Made by a program: the position numbers and the translations under genes. From Knufia peltigerae (lineage: Eukaryota; Ascomycota; Eurotiomycetes; Chaetothyriales; Trichomeriaceae), in the NCBI GenBank assembly GCA_030247855.1, contig JAPDRN010000073.1:118169-182168 (forward strand): a stretch of 64,000 nucleotides of DNA. Direction: 5' to 3'. Below are positions 41,276 to 52,360 of the stretch, piece by piece. Below the pieces are notes generated by a model. It had not been told where the DNA came from, made no database searches, and saw only the letters and a program-made list of their open reading frames with translations. Each line of letters begins with the position of its first letter. Position 1 is the first letter of the stretch.

Positions 41276-44200
41276 TCATGAGCTCGTCTCTGGCCGCGTT
41301 TGCAATCTGTGCCATATTTCCAACGCTCTCCCCAACACTGGAGCAAAGCCCCATGTGCGTGCGGCGACAAGAACTCGAGATCCTTCACGAATGAGTCGTG
41401 AAACTCCGTCTGGACCCAAAATGCAGCCTACTCCTGCCAAGTAGGGACGAGTGTGTGCACCATTCAGTATCCAAGCCTGCTCATCTTCAGGGCTTAAGCT
41501 CTGATCAAGGCGCACAGTCAGAGTTTCGGTGTTATGCGGCTCGTTGTTTGACGGGAGAGTAATGTTGCTCAACTCGCTAAAGATCCAGAGGCTTTGACAA
41601 GCTATGACAAAAGCTCGCCCTTCATAGTATCCAAACATGCTTGATTGGCGTATGTATCCAAAGAGACGGCCAGCATGCATTGCCACTTGACGGGCTTCGA
41701 TGCCGCGTTGCTGTATCCAGGAGTGGAGGCGAGTTCGACATCGGAACACCTCTTCTTTCGTAACACGAAAGCCACAATAGCAGAATAGTTCCCCAAGGCT
41801 CAAGCCCAGAAGAACACCAATGATATGATAATGATGGAAAGTGATTGTTTTGAGTAATGAGCGCCCGTGCCTGGAGTCGTCCTCTGGGCACAGGATTTGT
41901 AGATACTGCATTGCTTTGCTGGACCCAGGGAAGTTTTTCGGCAATGGGCCTGATGAACTGTGTGGAGAATCACCCAGAGTGCCACCGGCTTGCAGGTAAA
42001 GACTTTCTTGGTAGCTAAGTCGTAGCTGCAGGGCACCTCTAAAGACCCCCATAAGCAGGAGGAGAATAGCGAAATCACCGAGTCCGTGTCGTCGAGAGCC
42101 GGTTTTGTAAAGGTAGGTCAGCTCCTGTCTGATGTTCAGTGGCTGGTATATGTCTGTTCCGTGAGAATCATAATCAGCTATGCCACTTCAGGCTCAGGTT
42201 CAGGTTCAGGTTCAGCAAACTTGCCATTCTGCTTGAGAATATTCCTCCAGGTTGTCGCGCTCGGCGCACGCCATAAACTTTCAGGGCACGGGAGCTGCAC
42301 CCTGAGTAATTCGGTGGGAAAGATAGGCGTCAAGTCATGGTACAAGGCGTACTGCCCATCTACAAACTGAATTTGCAAGACAAGATTAGTTTGGACATCA
42401 CATTGGGGGGGACGCAATCCTGAGCGTGCTGAGATGATAACACAGAAATCTTGAAACTTACCCATACAGCATATGCTAGCCGAGACATGCTCTCTCTATG
42501 CGCCCATATCTTCCATGCCTCTTCTTTTGGAAGACTTCTCAAGGTATCGATGCTCCGATCTGCCTCCTTGAAGCAATTTACCTTGCGACATATTGACGTG
42601 ACTAGACTGCGATTGGATTGACCGACTTCTGTCAATCTGAGGTCGGCCGAGAACTGCATACCAATCTGATTGAGAAGCCCGCTCTGTGCTAGCCATGGCT
42701 CACACGTGGAGTCATAGTGTTTTGCAATCTAAAGTGGCGTTAATTTATAGGAGTCAAGGAGGAATGAAAGGCTTACCGTCGCTTGGAAAGCTCGATGAAC
42801 AAACTCTTGAAGGATGTCCGCGCATTCTACTGCAACGGATTGTTGGGAATACCGAGAACCAATCGCCATCACCGACAGAACCAGTAACCACGCTTCTTGA
42901 GCGGGATCGAAACTGGCTTGATGGATTATCGGAAGGAGCTGGTTGAAGTGCTCGAAGAAGAGCTGCATAAAAGCATTGCACGCGGCAATCGACGGAAAGT
43001 CACCCGCTGCAAATTGATTGTATTGGTTAGAGGTGCTGTTGAATTCCTTGAAACGTGCAACAATATGAGTATAGATTCCCATAGGGAGAGGCTTGACATG
43101 AACCAGATTTTCTGCCTCCCATATCTGGTGATTTGCCGTAGAAGACAGGATAGGCGAAAATGTGCCCATAAGGGGTGGTGGATAGAGTGTTTCTCCAGAA
43201 CGATTGTCGGAAAACATGGTTTTCCCAGCCCAATCACGCCTGCGACCTTGATCTGGCCACACATTGGCAAGGAATTCTGTAAGACGAAGAGCTTGTCCGT
43301 GCTGTGGCTCTGGACTTTGCCGTGCTCCGAGGAAGCTGGGCATGGGCGCCTGGTCCGACTCAGAGTCGTCACCCGTCTGTCCATCCGCTGGTTCCAGATT
43401 CGATTGTTCGTCGTTGGGCAGATCCATCACCAGTGAGTCTTCGCCATCAACGCAAGGGTCGAGGTAAAGTGGAGCCATGAACGCAGGATCTTCCCAGAAT
43501 GCAAGATGAGGCACAGCAGCACCAAATGCAGTGGAGTCATAGGTTTGGAAGTCAAAGGTTGTGTTTTGTGACAGCGACTCCCCAAACTGCTGCATGTCAT
43601 TTTGATGGCTGTTGTCGCCGGGTATTGGAGGCGGTATATCGCTCCGTCGCTGTGTCGTCGAGGAGGCCGACACACAGTTATTTGTGTCCATATTAAAGGG
43701 ACTCAAGCTTTGATCAGGGGGAAACATGTTGAACGAATTCTGGATCGCGCTGTTGTTTACTTCCTCATCATCTTGCCCAGACCCTATCGCTCTCATGTGG
43801 TCTCCTGAGAGAACCGAAGGCCCCCTGATGGGAGGGACAGAAATTCGCTCTTGGTCGTTCCGTGGTTCTTGGTCGATTGCCCGCTGCTGACATGTTAGAT
43901 GAGGATAACTTGTTGTGGCTCAGAAAGGTGGCATACCCTGGGGGCTTTCCTGGAGGGATTGTATAAGCATATGTAGCCTTTGGACGAACAGCGGCTGCAA
44001 GGGTTGTCGCCGTCACAGCGTAGTTTGGTTTGCGAGCATTTCTGGCAGGCGCGCTTCGCCCTTCCTGACGAGCCGTGGGATACGGTCGGCCTCATGTCGT
44101 GAACACGCATATGTCTTTGCAACGTGTCTCTTAAGCCAGCCGAGACTCACAGATGAGCAGATTCCTCACAGAACTGAAAAGATCTGGAAGGTTTGCTTAC

Positions 44201-44331
44201 CGTCGAGAGAACGCAAGATTGCATTTGGTGCACTCGAAGGGCCGATGGGCACCGTGAGACAACTTATGCCGAGCAAGATGCTCAGCACGTTGGAAACTAG
44301 AGTTGCAGATGTCGCAAGTATGAGGTGACAT
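41276..44331 (-). CDS. C2H2 + Zn2Cys6 transcription factor (possible frameshift)
   Basis: This fungal regulator has two C2H2 fingers (CDICNSSFQ...RHKLSH and CTKCNLAFS...RHMRVH). A Zn2Cys6 binuclear cluster follows (CQKCSQTKLRCDGDNPCSRC), then a middle homology region. Minus-strand exons are 44331-44201, 44129-43937, 43886-42777, 42728-42462, 42366-about 42187 and 42124-41276. The C-terminal block GVGCILGPDGVSRLI and WGFAPVLGRALEIWHRLQ is typical. The junction after a Glu-Pro repeat is uncertain. Either a 62-nt intron with a poor GTGGCA donor is removed (909 aa), or a one-base frameshift ends the protein at a stop at 42178 (629 aa). By position it may control the surrounding catabolic-type genes, which is inference. 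Confidence 0.8.
42187..42216 (-). repeat. Hexanucleotide repeat coding Glu-Pro
   Basis: Five near-copies of a six-base unit (TTCAGG on the plus strand) code (Glu-Pro)n at the end of exon 5 of the transcription factor, directly before the problematic junction. Copy-number change here would preserve frame, so the repeat alone does not explain the frame break. Confidence 0.85.
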
Positions 44332-44626
44332 GATGTCGGGATCACGGCGTAGGTTCAGATATGTACCGGGGGAGACGGTGGGAGAGGTAAAGTGACAGGA
44401 AGTTGGTATCGGTGGCCTGCAGTGTTCCCCAGACTTACCTTAACTTAGGCACTTAGCGACCTTGATACAATAGTTTAGAGACTTAAATTCCGCCTTTTGG
44501 GAAGGAACTAACTACATAGGGTAAGTTGGGCAAGTCACGGCAAGTCAGCCGGATTACCACGTGATATGTGTAGAAATAACTACGGCGGAGGGTTTCTGGC
44601 TCGAGCTGCTATTTGCCGTCGGTGAC

Positions 44627-45814
44627 CTACTGATCTGGCTCGACCAGTATCTTCACATGCGCCGAAGTGTTGTTGATCAACTCGAGGAAAGCACCATCGA
44701 TGGCCTTGCTCAGAGGCACAATCGAGGTAATCATAGCATCCACATCTGGTACCAGGCCCTGGTCCAGCGCCTCCAAGACACCCTTCCAGTCTTCATCGGT
44801 GGCGCGCATGCTGCTGAGCAGCCGTTTCTCCGAGAAGGTAAGGTCATTGAGTTGGATTTGGAGCGGTGTTGCATGGACAGCAGCATTGAGTATCGTCCCG
44901 CCTATCCTTGTGGACGCGACCGCCGCGTCTAGCACTGATTGGTGACTGGCCGCCATGAAAGCGACGTCTACCATTGTCCCAGAGGTCACTTCTTCCACGG
45001 CTGCTCGTACCAACTCGGCTACGTTGGTAGTTTCGAGTATCTCCGGTGCATTACTTGGATTGACGACCAAGTCGGCACCAAACATTTCAGCCTGCCGAAT
45101 GCGGGCTTCGGCCACTTCGCTGACAATGATTGTACGTGCACCCCACGTACGCAGCAGGACAAGAATAGCAAGTCCTACTGGGCCAGCGCCGCACACGAGG
45201 GCCCGATTACCAGTTTTGAACCCGGAAATTCGAATGGCGTGCCACGCGATGGTAAGGGGCTGAACAAGTGCGCCTGTCTTCAATGACAACGAGTTTGGCA
45301 AAGGGATGCACAGACTGGCCCGAACAACAGTTTCCTGTGCCAAACCCCCGCCGGGATGGGCCAACCCACAAACTGCAGAACGTTGACAAACGTTGTACAC
45401 ACCGTTGCGGCATGCCTCACATGCGGGAAGTCCATAATGGCGATCATGGACGACCGGGTCGACGACGACATTCTGGCCGATGAAAAGGTTCGTGACACCC
45501 GAGCCGATTTCCGTGATAGTACCGGAAAACTCATGACCCATGGTCACGGGTAGTTCGAGGCCCGTATGAGGGTTGCGTGCTCCGGCCGGCGGAATGAAGA
45601 TTGGGCCATGCTCATATTCGTGGACATCAGAACCACAGATACCGCAGTAGGCAACCCTGATGCGGACTTCGCGCCGACCACATAGCCTACGCAACACCAC
45701 AAGTTGATCATTCGTCCTGGGATGCAACAACAGGAGAGAGTACTATACTGACACTGGAGGCACAGACTCGACTCGGAGCTGTTTAGGACCGTAATATCGC
45801 AGACCTGGAATCAT
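44627..45814 (-). CDS. Butanediol dehydrogenase-like zinc MDR oxidoreductase
   Basis: This protein of 373 aa has exons 45814-45753 and 45686-44627 on the minus strand. Removing the intron (GTCAGT donor, GCGTAG acceptor) gives MIPGLRYYGPKQLRVESVPP joined to REVRIRVAYCGICGSDVHEY. The first block is the start typical of (R,R)-butanediol and sorbitol-type dehydrogenases, and the intron is supported by phase. GHEFSGTITE carries the second zinc-site residues, CEACRNGVYNVC is the structural loop and CGAGPVGLAIL the Rossmann loop. The likely role is reversible NAD-dependent oxidation of a vicinal diol or acyloin. It lies head-to-tail with the next three minus-strand cluster genes. Confidence 0.86.
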
Positions 45815-46211
45815 GTTGCAGTGTCCTGAGGGGTTTGGCTTCACCATTCAAGTCATCTGGCTCGTTGGAAAGATGGGAGTTTAAGCTTATCTTGCTGGCT
45901 ATTTCTCAACTACAACTCTATGACTAGAAAAATTGCATACTTATGCCAGCTTCGGGATGACACAAGCCGACCCTAACCTCTACAGACCCCAACCTCATCC
46001 CGAAGCCTCTTTCCCCGTCAAAGCACCCGCGGAACCCACTGATCTCCGCTCGGTCTGATACTCCAGCCTGTACTTGATATGTTTGAGTTCATACATTTCT
46101 ACCGGTTGTACCACGTTGTGTGCTCCTGCATACAACTCCTCGAGATCCGTTCTATCAATGGACGAGGAAAGTGAACAGCAGAATGTGAACATCCTCAGCA
46201 TCACTAATAGA
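45815..46211. promoter_or_regulatory. Intergenic region between cluster genes
   Basis: This is the upstream region of the butanediol dehydrogenase-like gene and the 3' flank of the next dehydrogenase. A minus-strand frame crossing it (about 45995-46339) has no family motif and overlaps the next gene, so I do not call it. Confidence 0.45.
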
Positions 46212-47102
46212 TTATGGCTCACTGTTGAGCCCGAGAAGGTATCCGTGGATTCCTCCAATATCATGTGCCCCCAGTCCTTCATCCTGCGCCGAGTGGTAAA
46301 GCGAATGTGCTCGACTGAACAGAGGTAGCGTGCATCCAACCTCTCGGGCCAAATTCTGAATCATATCACCGTCCTTGACAATCAGGTCGATGCTGCCCGT
46401 TGCTGGGAGATAGTCATGAGCAATCATCATCTTCCCACGCACCTCGAGCATTCGCGAATTCCCTGCGCTCTGAGTCAAGACTTCCAGCGCCATTTCCGGA
46501 GCCAGGCCGGCCTTTCGCGCGAGCACAAGTACTTCTGCAGCGGCCATGGAATTCAGTGCCACCAAATGATTCGCCAGTAGCTTCAGCCTCATTCCCGACC
46601 CAAATTTGCCCGCCCGTACCGTTTTGCGTGCAATTGCTGAAATGATAGGATCGCAAACAGACAAGGCGTCCTCATCACCACTGGCGAACACAATAATATC
46701 GCCATTGCGAGCCTGTAAGCTCGTGCCGCTGACCGGACAATCGAGCAAGGTGCGACCAACCTGAGCCAACTGCGCCCTCGCCTCCATTTTGAGTGCGGTG
46801 TCGATTGTACTTGCTTCGATAATGGGAGCGGCGCCATTGTGTACGGGTTTCGCAAGAGCAGCCTCAACCGTTTTCTTGAAGGCAATTGGAGACGCCACGC
46901 AAGTGATGACAGGGATCCCTTTTTCAAAGACAGCCTCTGCGGAGTCCTCACATAAGGCGCCAGCATCAGAAGATCGCTTGCGTGCGTCAGGCGAAGGGTC
47001 GAAGACCCACACACTGAAATCTCGCTTGATTAGTCGTTCGATGAGTGCGAACCCCATTGCACCTGCACCTATCACGCCGACATTGCGAGCGGGTTGAGAC
47101 AT
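46212..47102 (-). CDS. 3-hydroxyisobutyrate dehydrogenase-like NAD(P) oxidoreductase
   Basis: This is a single-exon gene of 296 codons in the beta-hydroxyacid dehydrogenase family. The N-terminal Rossmann motif is GVIGAGAMGFALIERL. The substrate-binding block is LDCPVSGTSLQARNGD. The catalytic lysine is in SGMRLKLLANHLVALN, with the typical K-x3-N arrangement. The C-terminal helical domain includes KDGDMIQNLAREVG. Relatives oxidise 3-hydroxyisobutyrate, L-threonate, tartronate or similar short hydroxy acids. The sequence does not single out one. It has no mitochondrial leader, unlike valine-pathway HIBADH. It is in the minus-strand run of cluster genes, suggesting a shared pathway. Confidence 0.87.
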   Translation of the reverse strand: MSQPARNVGVIGAGAMGFALIERLIKRDFSVWVFDPSPDARKRSSDAGALCEDSAEAVFEKGIPVITCVASPIAFKKTVEAALAKPVHNGAAPIIEASTIDTALKMEARAQLAQVGRTLLDCPVSGTSLQARNGDIIVFASGDEDALSVCDPIISAIARKTVRAGKFGSGMRLKLLANHLVALNSMAAAEVLVLARKAGLAPEMALEVLTQSAGNSRMLEVRGKMMIAHDYLPATGSIDLIVKDGDMIQNLAREVGCTLPLFSRAHSLYHSAQDEGLGAHDIGGIHGYLLGLNSEP

Positions 47103-47798
47103 GCCAGCAGGCTCTGAATAGTATGACTGGAGTTTATGATCAAGGCCTAGTCAGTGTAACGGCAAGCTCGGGCGTTGCTGAGACTGCCTCCAACACTTCT
47201 GTCCCAACGCTCAGTGTTCCAACAGTCGGTTGAGCAACACGATAAGGCGTTTTCAGCATGTCGTGGAACTCTCATGCAGGGCAACGCAGCAACAGACATG
47301 GAACCGAAGTCGGATGAAGCTACTTAGCTCAGACTTGCCGACATGCCTATCCGACCCAGAGCGTCCGTGTACTTGAAGCTACAAATCAATTGTTGCAGTG
47401 CCTGGGTCCGGGAACATCCCATGCACCTCCGCCTCCACGCCGAGCCGACAGGAGTCACCGCACATTTCCGAGTATTCGATGTTTGTTGCTCGGATCAGCA
47501 CAGTTGTGGTCGTTTGACTTTTGTGCCGCCCACTCGGAGATTCCACAGTAGATCGAGGTTTGATGTTGTACGAGTGTGATGATGCTAGACCGAGCATGCC
47601 TTGTCCGTGGACATTGAGCGTGACCTGACTCTCAACGAGCAAGAACGGCGATTCCGGCGTTGGCCATCACCAGGTGGGGGGCTCATGGATCCCTGACCAA
47701 AGGGGCAATTGATACCTTTGAGCCAGGATTCCTGACTACTCTCTTTACTCCTACCGCACTGCAACACCATCCCTCTGCGGCAACACAGATGAATTTGT
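47103..47798. promoter_or_regulatory. Intergenic region between cluster genes
   Basis: This 696 bp stretch contains the upstream region of the hydroxyacid dehydrogenase and the 3' flank of the hydrolase. I see no supported coding sequence. Confidence 0.45.
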
Positions 47799-48695
47799 CT
47801 ACTGCGACCGGACTAAAGTCACCTCCAAAAACTCCGCAAAGATCCCAACAAACTCCTCCGGCTGATCTACAACCGGCAAATGACCAGCATCCTCAATGAT
47901 CTTGAACTCAGCGCCAGCACCATCACCATACACACCCGCCATGTCCTTCATCGGCGCTAACACAGGCGCGTCATCTCTTCCTGCCACCAGAACCGCCGGG
48001 ACCGTAGCCTCAGCCAGTCCCTCCTGAAGATCATAACACGATACAGCCTCGACAATGCTAACGAAGCCATCGAGTCTGTTCTCCTCCACCATCTTTACCA
48101 GCCCATCAATCTTGGATTTCTCCAAACCGCCGTTCACGCTCTTAGGAGACAGCCACCGCTCGACAGTCACCTTTGCCAAGTCGCTGCCACAAATGCGCAC
48201 GCCGTCCGCATCTCGAGGGCTTAGAGGATCCTTCCTGGCTATATCGAGGCGACTGTTCCAAACGGCCGGATTGCTCGGCGGACTCTCCGGGAAGAAATCA
48301 CAAGGCATCACGGCACCTACTCTGCCGGGATACTTGCGAGCTAGGTTGACGACGGTCAAGCCTCCGAGGCTGATTCCTGTCATGGCCATGGCTTTGTCGA
48401 CGTTTATGGTGTCCAGGATCGCGACCACATCTTCCGTAAGGCGGTCTAGCGTCAGTGGCGCATTTGTAGTGTTGGTGTTGTTGGGGACTCGGCCGCGATT
48501 GTTGTATCGTAGAAAGCGGTAGGGTTCGCTCTGGGGTTTCGCGCGGAATAGAGTCAGGAACTCGTCCCAGAAGGAATAATCGACTAGACTGGGATTGCAG
48601 AGCACTATCAATGGTGCATTGGGCTCTGGATTGCCGTCGATGAGGTATGGAATTTGCACGCCGTCCGACATGGTGGCAACATTCTCGGTGCCCAT
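47799..48695 (-). CDS. Alpha/beta hydrolase, enol-lactonase-like
   Basis: This single-exon gene of 298 codons is related to 3-oxoadipate enol-lactone hydrolases and similar small esterases. After MGTENVATMSDGVQIPYLID comes the oxyanion strand PLIVLCNPSLVDYSFWDEF. The nucleophile elbow is TGISLGGL (Ser). A later Asp region (LVAGRDDAPVLAP) and the catalytic His in EDAGHLPVVDQPEEF complete the triad. It has no signal peptide. It is divergent from the flavin monooxygenase, so the two may share a 599 bp promoter region. Hydrolysis of an ester or lactone produced by a neighbouring monooxygenase is a natural pairing, but is inferred. Confidence 0.86.
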   Translation of the reverse strand: MGTENVATMSDGVQIPYLIDGNPEPNAPLIVLCNPSLVDYSFWDEFLTLFRAKPQSEPYRFLRYNNRGRVPNNTNTTNAPLTLDRLTEDVVAILDTINVDKAMAMTGISLGGLTVVNLARKYPGRVGAVMPCDFFPESPPSNPAVWNSRLDIARKDPLSPRDADGVRICGSDLAKVTVERWLSPKSVNGGLEKSKIDGLVKMVEENRLDGFVSIVEAVSCYDLQEGLAEATVPAVLVAGRDDAPVLAPMKDMAGVYGDGAGAEFKIIEDAGHLPVVDQPEEFVGIFAEFLEVTLVRSQ

Positions 48696-49216
48696 GATTT
48701 AGACCGGATTCGCAGTACAAGCAACGGAATCTTTGTAATGCTTTGTTGGTAATCCGTAGACGACTGTGATTATAGACGAGCCCTCTTTCCAACCGCGCTA
48801 TTCGTGTCGGTCACGATAAAACTGAGGAAGATGATATTGGACAGCATTTCGTTTTTCAAGGTGTGATTGTGAGTGCTGTCGATCAGTCCGGCCCCCGTCC
48901 GGGATATGAGAGGGAGAGGTGCGACCTTCGTACACAGTGTGTGCCGACTGACCAGGGAAGACATCCCCAGTTCAAGGGTTCAGATGTCGTCGTACCAGCC
49001 TTGCACGTAGAGTATACACCAACTGCTCCACCGAGATCCGATTTGTCCTGTGCTGCTCTCCCCCCCCCCTCCTGCAACCCACAACCAGGCGTGGTAAGAG
49101 TCCGGGGATAATATAGACGTCTGTCCCGAAAAGACAGTCAGTAGGTAATGTATATACTCGGCCCGATAACTCGCAGGATCCAGATTCTGATATACGATCC
49201 TAGTCCTGTCCTGGCA

Positions 49217-49240
49217 ATCACATCACATCACATCACATCA
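49217..49240. repeat. ATCAC pentanucleotide repeat
   Basis: 4.8 tandem copies of ATCAC lie 55-78 bp upstream of the monooxygenase ATG. Confidence 0.95.
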
Positions 49241-49260
49241 TTTTGACGAGCCTCCACAAA

Positions 49261-49283
49261 CCTCAGCCTCAGCCTCAGCCTCA
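49261..49283. repeat. CCTCAG hexanucleotide repeat
   Basis: 3.8 tandem copies of CCTCAG lie 12-34 bp upstream of the monooxygenase ATG, probably in the 5' UTR. Confidence 0.95.
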
Positions 49284-49294
49284 CATCACTCAGT

Positions 49295-51711
49295 ATGGGC
49301 TCTCTAGGAGCTGAAAAGATCGTGTCGCTCAAAGACACCAACACTCTCCTCTTCGAGTCCTTACCGGCTTCTCTACCGCACACACGACTCCCAGATGACG
49401 TGGGCATAGATGCCGTTGCCACCGCGGGCGTCGCGCTCCTGGACACCCTACACGAGAACCAATCCGATCTCGTCGACGGCGTTGTCTGGAGAGACCTATG
49501 CGCACTGACAGGGACATTCCGGACCTTTTATGGTGTGCAACGCGTATGGTCAGTCTGGAACAAGCTGTCTCGAACTCACCAGCCGTGCAACTTCAAAGTA
49601 ATCCCCGGCACTGCAGAAGTGGTCCATGCCGGAGACAGTTCTTCATGGATCATGACTGCTTACGAATTCGAGTGTCGTGGCGACCCAGCGACCAAGTGCT
49701 CCGGCTTCGTCGGCCTCGTTCCCGACCCCGCCTCCCCTTCGCAATGGAAGATCTGGATGTTCACCACCCTCCTCGAGGAGTTGATTGGCTTTCCCAATCC
49801 CGACGTGGCTGCAGCGCCAAAAACGAAGACGAACGGCGTCATCACGAACGGCGATTCGTCTCACCATACTGCTGGCGAAGACGATGATTTCCAAGTTGTC
49901 GTCGTTGGAGCCGGGTTCTCTGGTTTGGCCGTCGCTGGCCGTCTCCACGCAATGGGAATCAAGGTCGTTGTCATAGAGAGAAATCCTGAACTCGGCGATA
50001 ACTGGAAGAATCGATATGAATCTGCTCGATGTGAGTTCTCTTCCTCTTGCCAATATCTAGCTTCATGCCTGCGCTGTGCCATAGGAGCTGATCGAAATCT
50101 GGCATCGTTCAGTTCACACGACGAAAGAATATTCAGACTTCCCGCTTGGGCGCCTGTTTGCACCCGAAGACGCCAAATTCCCTGGTCGTCTTGACCTGGT
50201 CCGGCTATACAAGAAATACGTCAAACGTCATGGTCTTGTAAGTCATGGAATGAGATCAAAACGAGTAACTTCGCTGATGAGTGGCATCCCAGGATGTCAG
50301 GTGTTCTTCGAGTCTCCAGAATGCGTCTTACGAGACAGAAGACAACCTTTGGACACTGGATATCCAAAGCTTTGGAGATACCATCAGATTCCGTACACGG
50401 CATCTGGTCCTGGCAATCGGTGGACTGGGTGCGATTCCAAACATGCCAAAATTGCCCAACCGAGTATGGAATTTGCCGCTCACGGGTGGTTGACATGGCT
50501 GACAACTCCATTTCCAGGACCTCTTCAAAGGAGAAGTGATGCATTCCTTCGACTACAGGTCTGCACGTGCCTGGAAAGGAAAGGTTGGAGTGGTGGTAGG
50601 ATCTGCAAACACAGGTGCGCTGTCTTCGTCTCATTGCGACAGTGGCCTGATCTCGCTGACTGCATTGTGAAGCACACGACGTGGCTGAAGACATGGTCGA
50701 CGCTGGACTCTCGTCTGTGACATTAGTTCAGCGCAGCCCGACCCGTGAGTCTCTGTTGTGTGGAATGATACCCATCTGAGTGTTTATTGGCTAATGCATA
50801 ATTCTCCTCGATCAGCGGTCTTTCCGATAGAATGGTACAAAGAATTGATGGATGGTATGCAGATCTCGGCGTCATGTTGGCTCACTGATAGCAAAGGCTG
50901 ACTCCAGCCTTCAACAGCACACTATACGGCGAGCAGCGACTTGGAGTTTGCCGACAGAAGAACGATTTCTCTTCCAGTTGCTATTTCTCGACTCATCGGA
51001 GTGGAGTATTACAAGGGTCGCATGGCACGAGAGCCTGAACGGCTCAATGCACTGGAGCAAGCTGGATTTGCCATCGAAAAATCTGGAGACATGGTCAAAT
51101 GTGCCTTTGGTGACGGTGCCGGAGGCCATCATACCGATGTTGGTGGCGGCGCCAAAATAGTTGCTGGCCAGGTATGTTGTTGAAACTTATCCCTTTCCAT
51201 TGTTACTTCGTGGATGACACTTCCCTCTATCATTGTTGTCCGTGGAAACGTGTTGTCGCTCTGGATCACTCACGACAATCACAGATCAAGGTCAAGTCCC
51301 CTGCGACAGTGACCGAGTTTACTCCTACTGGTCTTCGCTTCGCCGACGGAAGCGAACTCGAAGCAGGTGCCATTGTATTTTGCACGGGGTTTCACACCAA
51401 CATGCTTCCAGAAGCGGTCAAGATTCTGGGTACTTCGATGAAAAGCCAGCTGGAGAACTTCTGGGGCATCGATCAGGAGGGCGAATTGCGCGGCGCCTTC
51501 AAGAAAATGAAACGTGAGTGTCTCTTCATTATGCAAGCAATTCCATTGGAGGACACTCCTGTGCTGACCCCAGACAGAACCTGGCGTTTGGTTTATCGGT
51601 GGAGGAGCGCCATGGGCCCGGTTTGGATCTCGGTTTCTGGCATTGCAGATCCAATCAGACCTTGTTGGACGGCCATTGAAGACGTACACAACCCACCAGC
51701 AGGATCTGTGA
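49295..51711 (+). CDS. FAD-dependent monooxygenase with N-terminal SnoaL/NTF2-like region
   Basis: This nine-exon gene of 618 aa has exons 49295-50030, 50113-50237, 50293-50463, 50518-50614, 50673-50744, 50816-50854, 50918-51171, 51285-51513 and 51578-51711. All phases agree, and two acceptors were chosen downstream of in-frame-breaking AGs. The FAD motif is VVVVGAGFSGLAVAGRL near residue 200, and the NADPH motif is VGVVVGSANTAHDVAEDM. The FMO/BVMO-type ATG-like motif is FCTGFHTN. The end is PGVWFIGGGAPWARFGSRF. About 190 residues before the FAD domain resemble a small NTF2/SnoaL-type fold. Members hydroxylate or insert oxygen into ketones, indoles or alicyclic compounds. In this cluster it is the likely oxygenating enzyme. 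Confidence 0.87.
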
Positions 51712-52360
51712 GCGCAGAAATATTAGTCCAAGGCCGTTTTGGTTCCCGGACGAGGACAGTGACACCCATTAATAAGATTCGCCCATTATTGCTCACTTCC
51801 CGTGTTAAAGTCCTGTGCGTGGCATTATAGATGTCAAAAGCTGCAGCCCGAAATCGAAGGGTGCCTAAACCACAGGCGGATTTCCCGGCACCGACTTACT
51901 TTCATTAATAGAATATCTTGAAAATGGAATGACGGACACGAAGAATCACAAATCCATGTAGATAAGATGCTGCTTTAACAGCCTTGCGCCGAACAAATAC
52001 TTCTTGCATTTCATGAACCATCTTGTCTTCTTTGAAATGGTTTGAACTCGCACTGATAGGACGGTATGGCTGTGCATATTCCCACACATACTCACATAGT
52101 CAAACGTACTCCTGCTCGTTGTCTTTCAGGTTGATAGGCTACTCGTAGCATAAACTCCGGTCAGGCTGCGAGGCTACGAGGCTGCCGCTATTTACCCCAC
52201 AAGACTTTCTTTCTGACGTCGTTCTGTAAACAAAATTTCTTGACAAGTTCTATTCCCCCTACTTGTTGCAACTATCCTGGCGTCTGCCATTCATCATCAA
52301 GTGCACATTCTTGATCTTGCGACACACCTAGGTACAATGCTGTGAAATCAATCCCATAAC
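51712..52360. other. Intergenic region
   Basis: This stretch contains the 3' flank of the monooxygenase and the promoter of the NUFIP-type protein. I see no gene in it. Confidence 0.5.

Larger units (their letters stand above)
48696..49294. promoter_or_regulatory. Divergent promoter region (hydrolase / flavin monooxygenase)
   Basis: This 599 bp region must carry both promoters. Within it are a run of about ten C residues near 49062, an ATCAC pentanucleotide repeat (49217-49240) and a CCTCAG hexanucleotide repeat (49261-49283) just before the monooxygenase start. Confidence 0.6.

Noticed and set aside
45995..46339. Minus-strand frame of 114 codons downstream of the HIBADH-like gene
   Set aside because: It overlaps the 3' end of that gene in a different frame and has no recognisable sequence.
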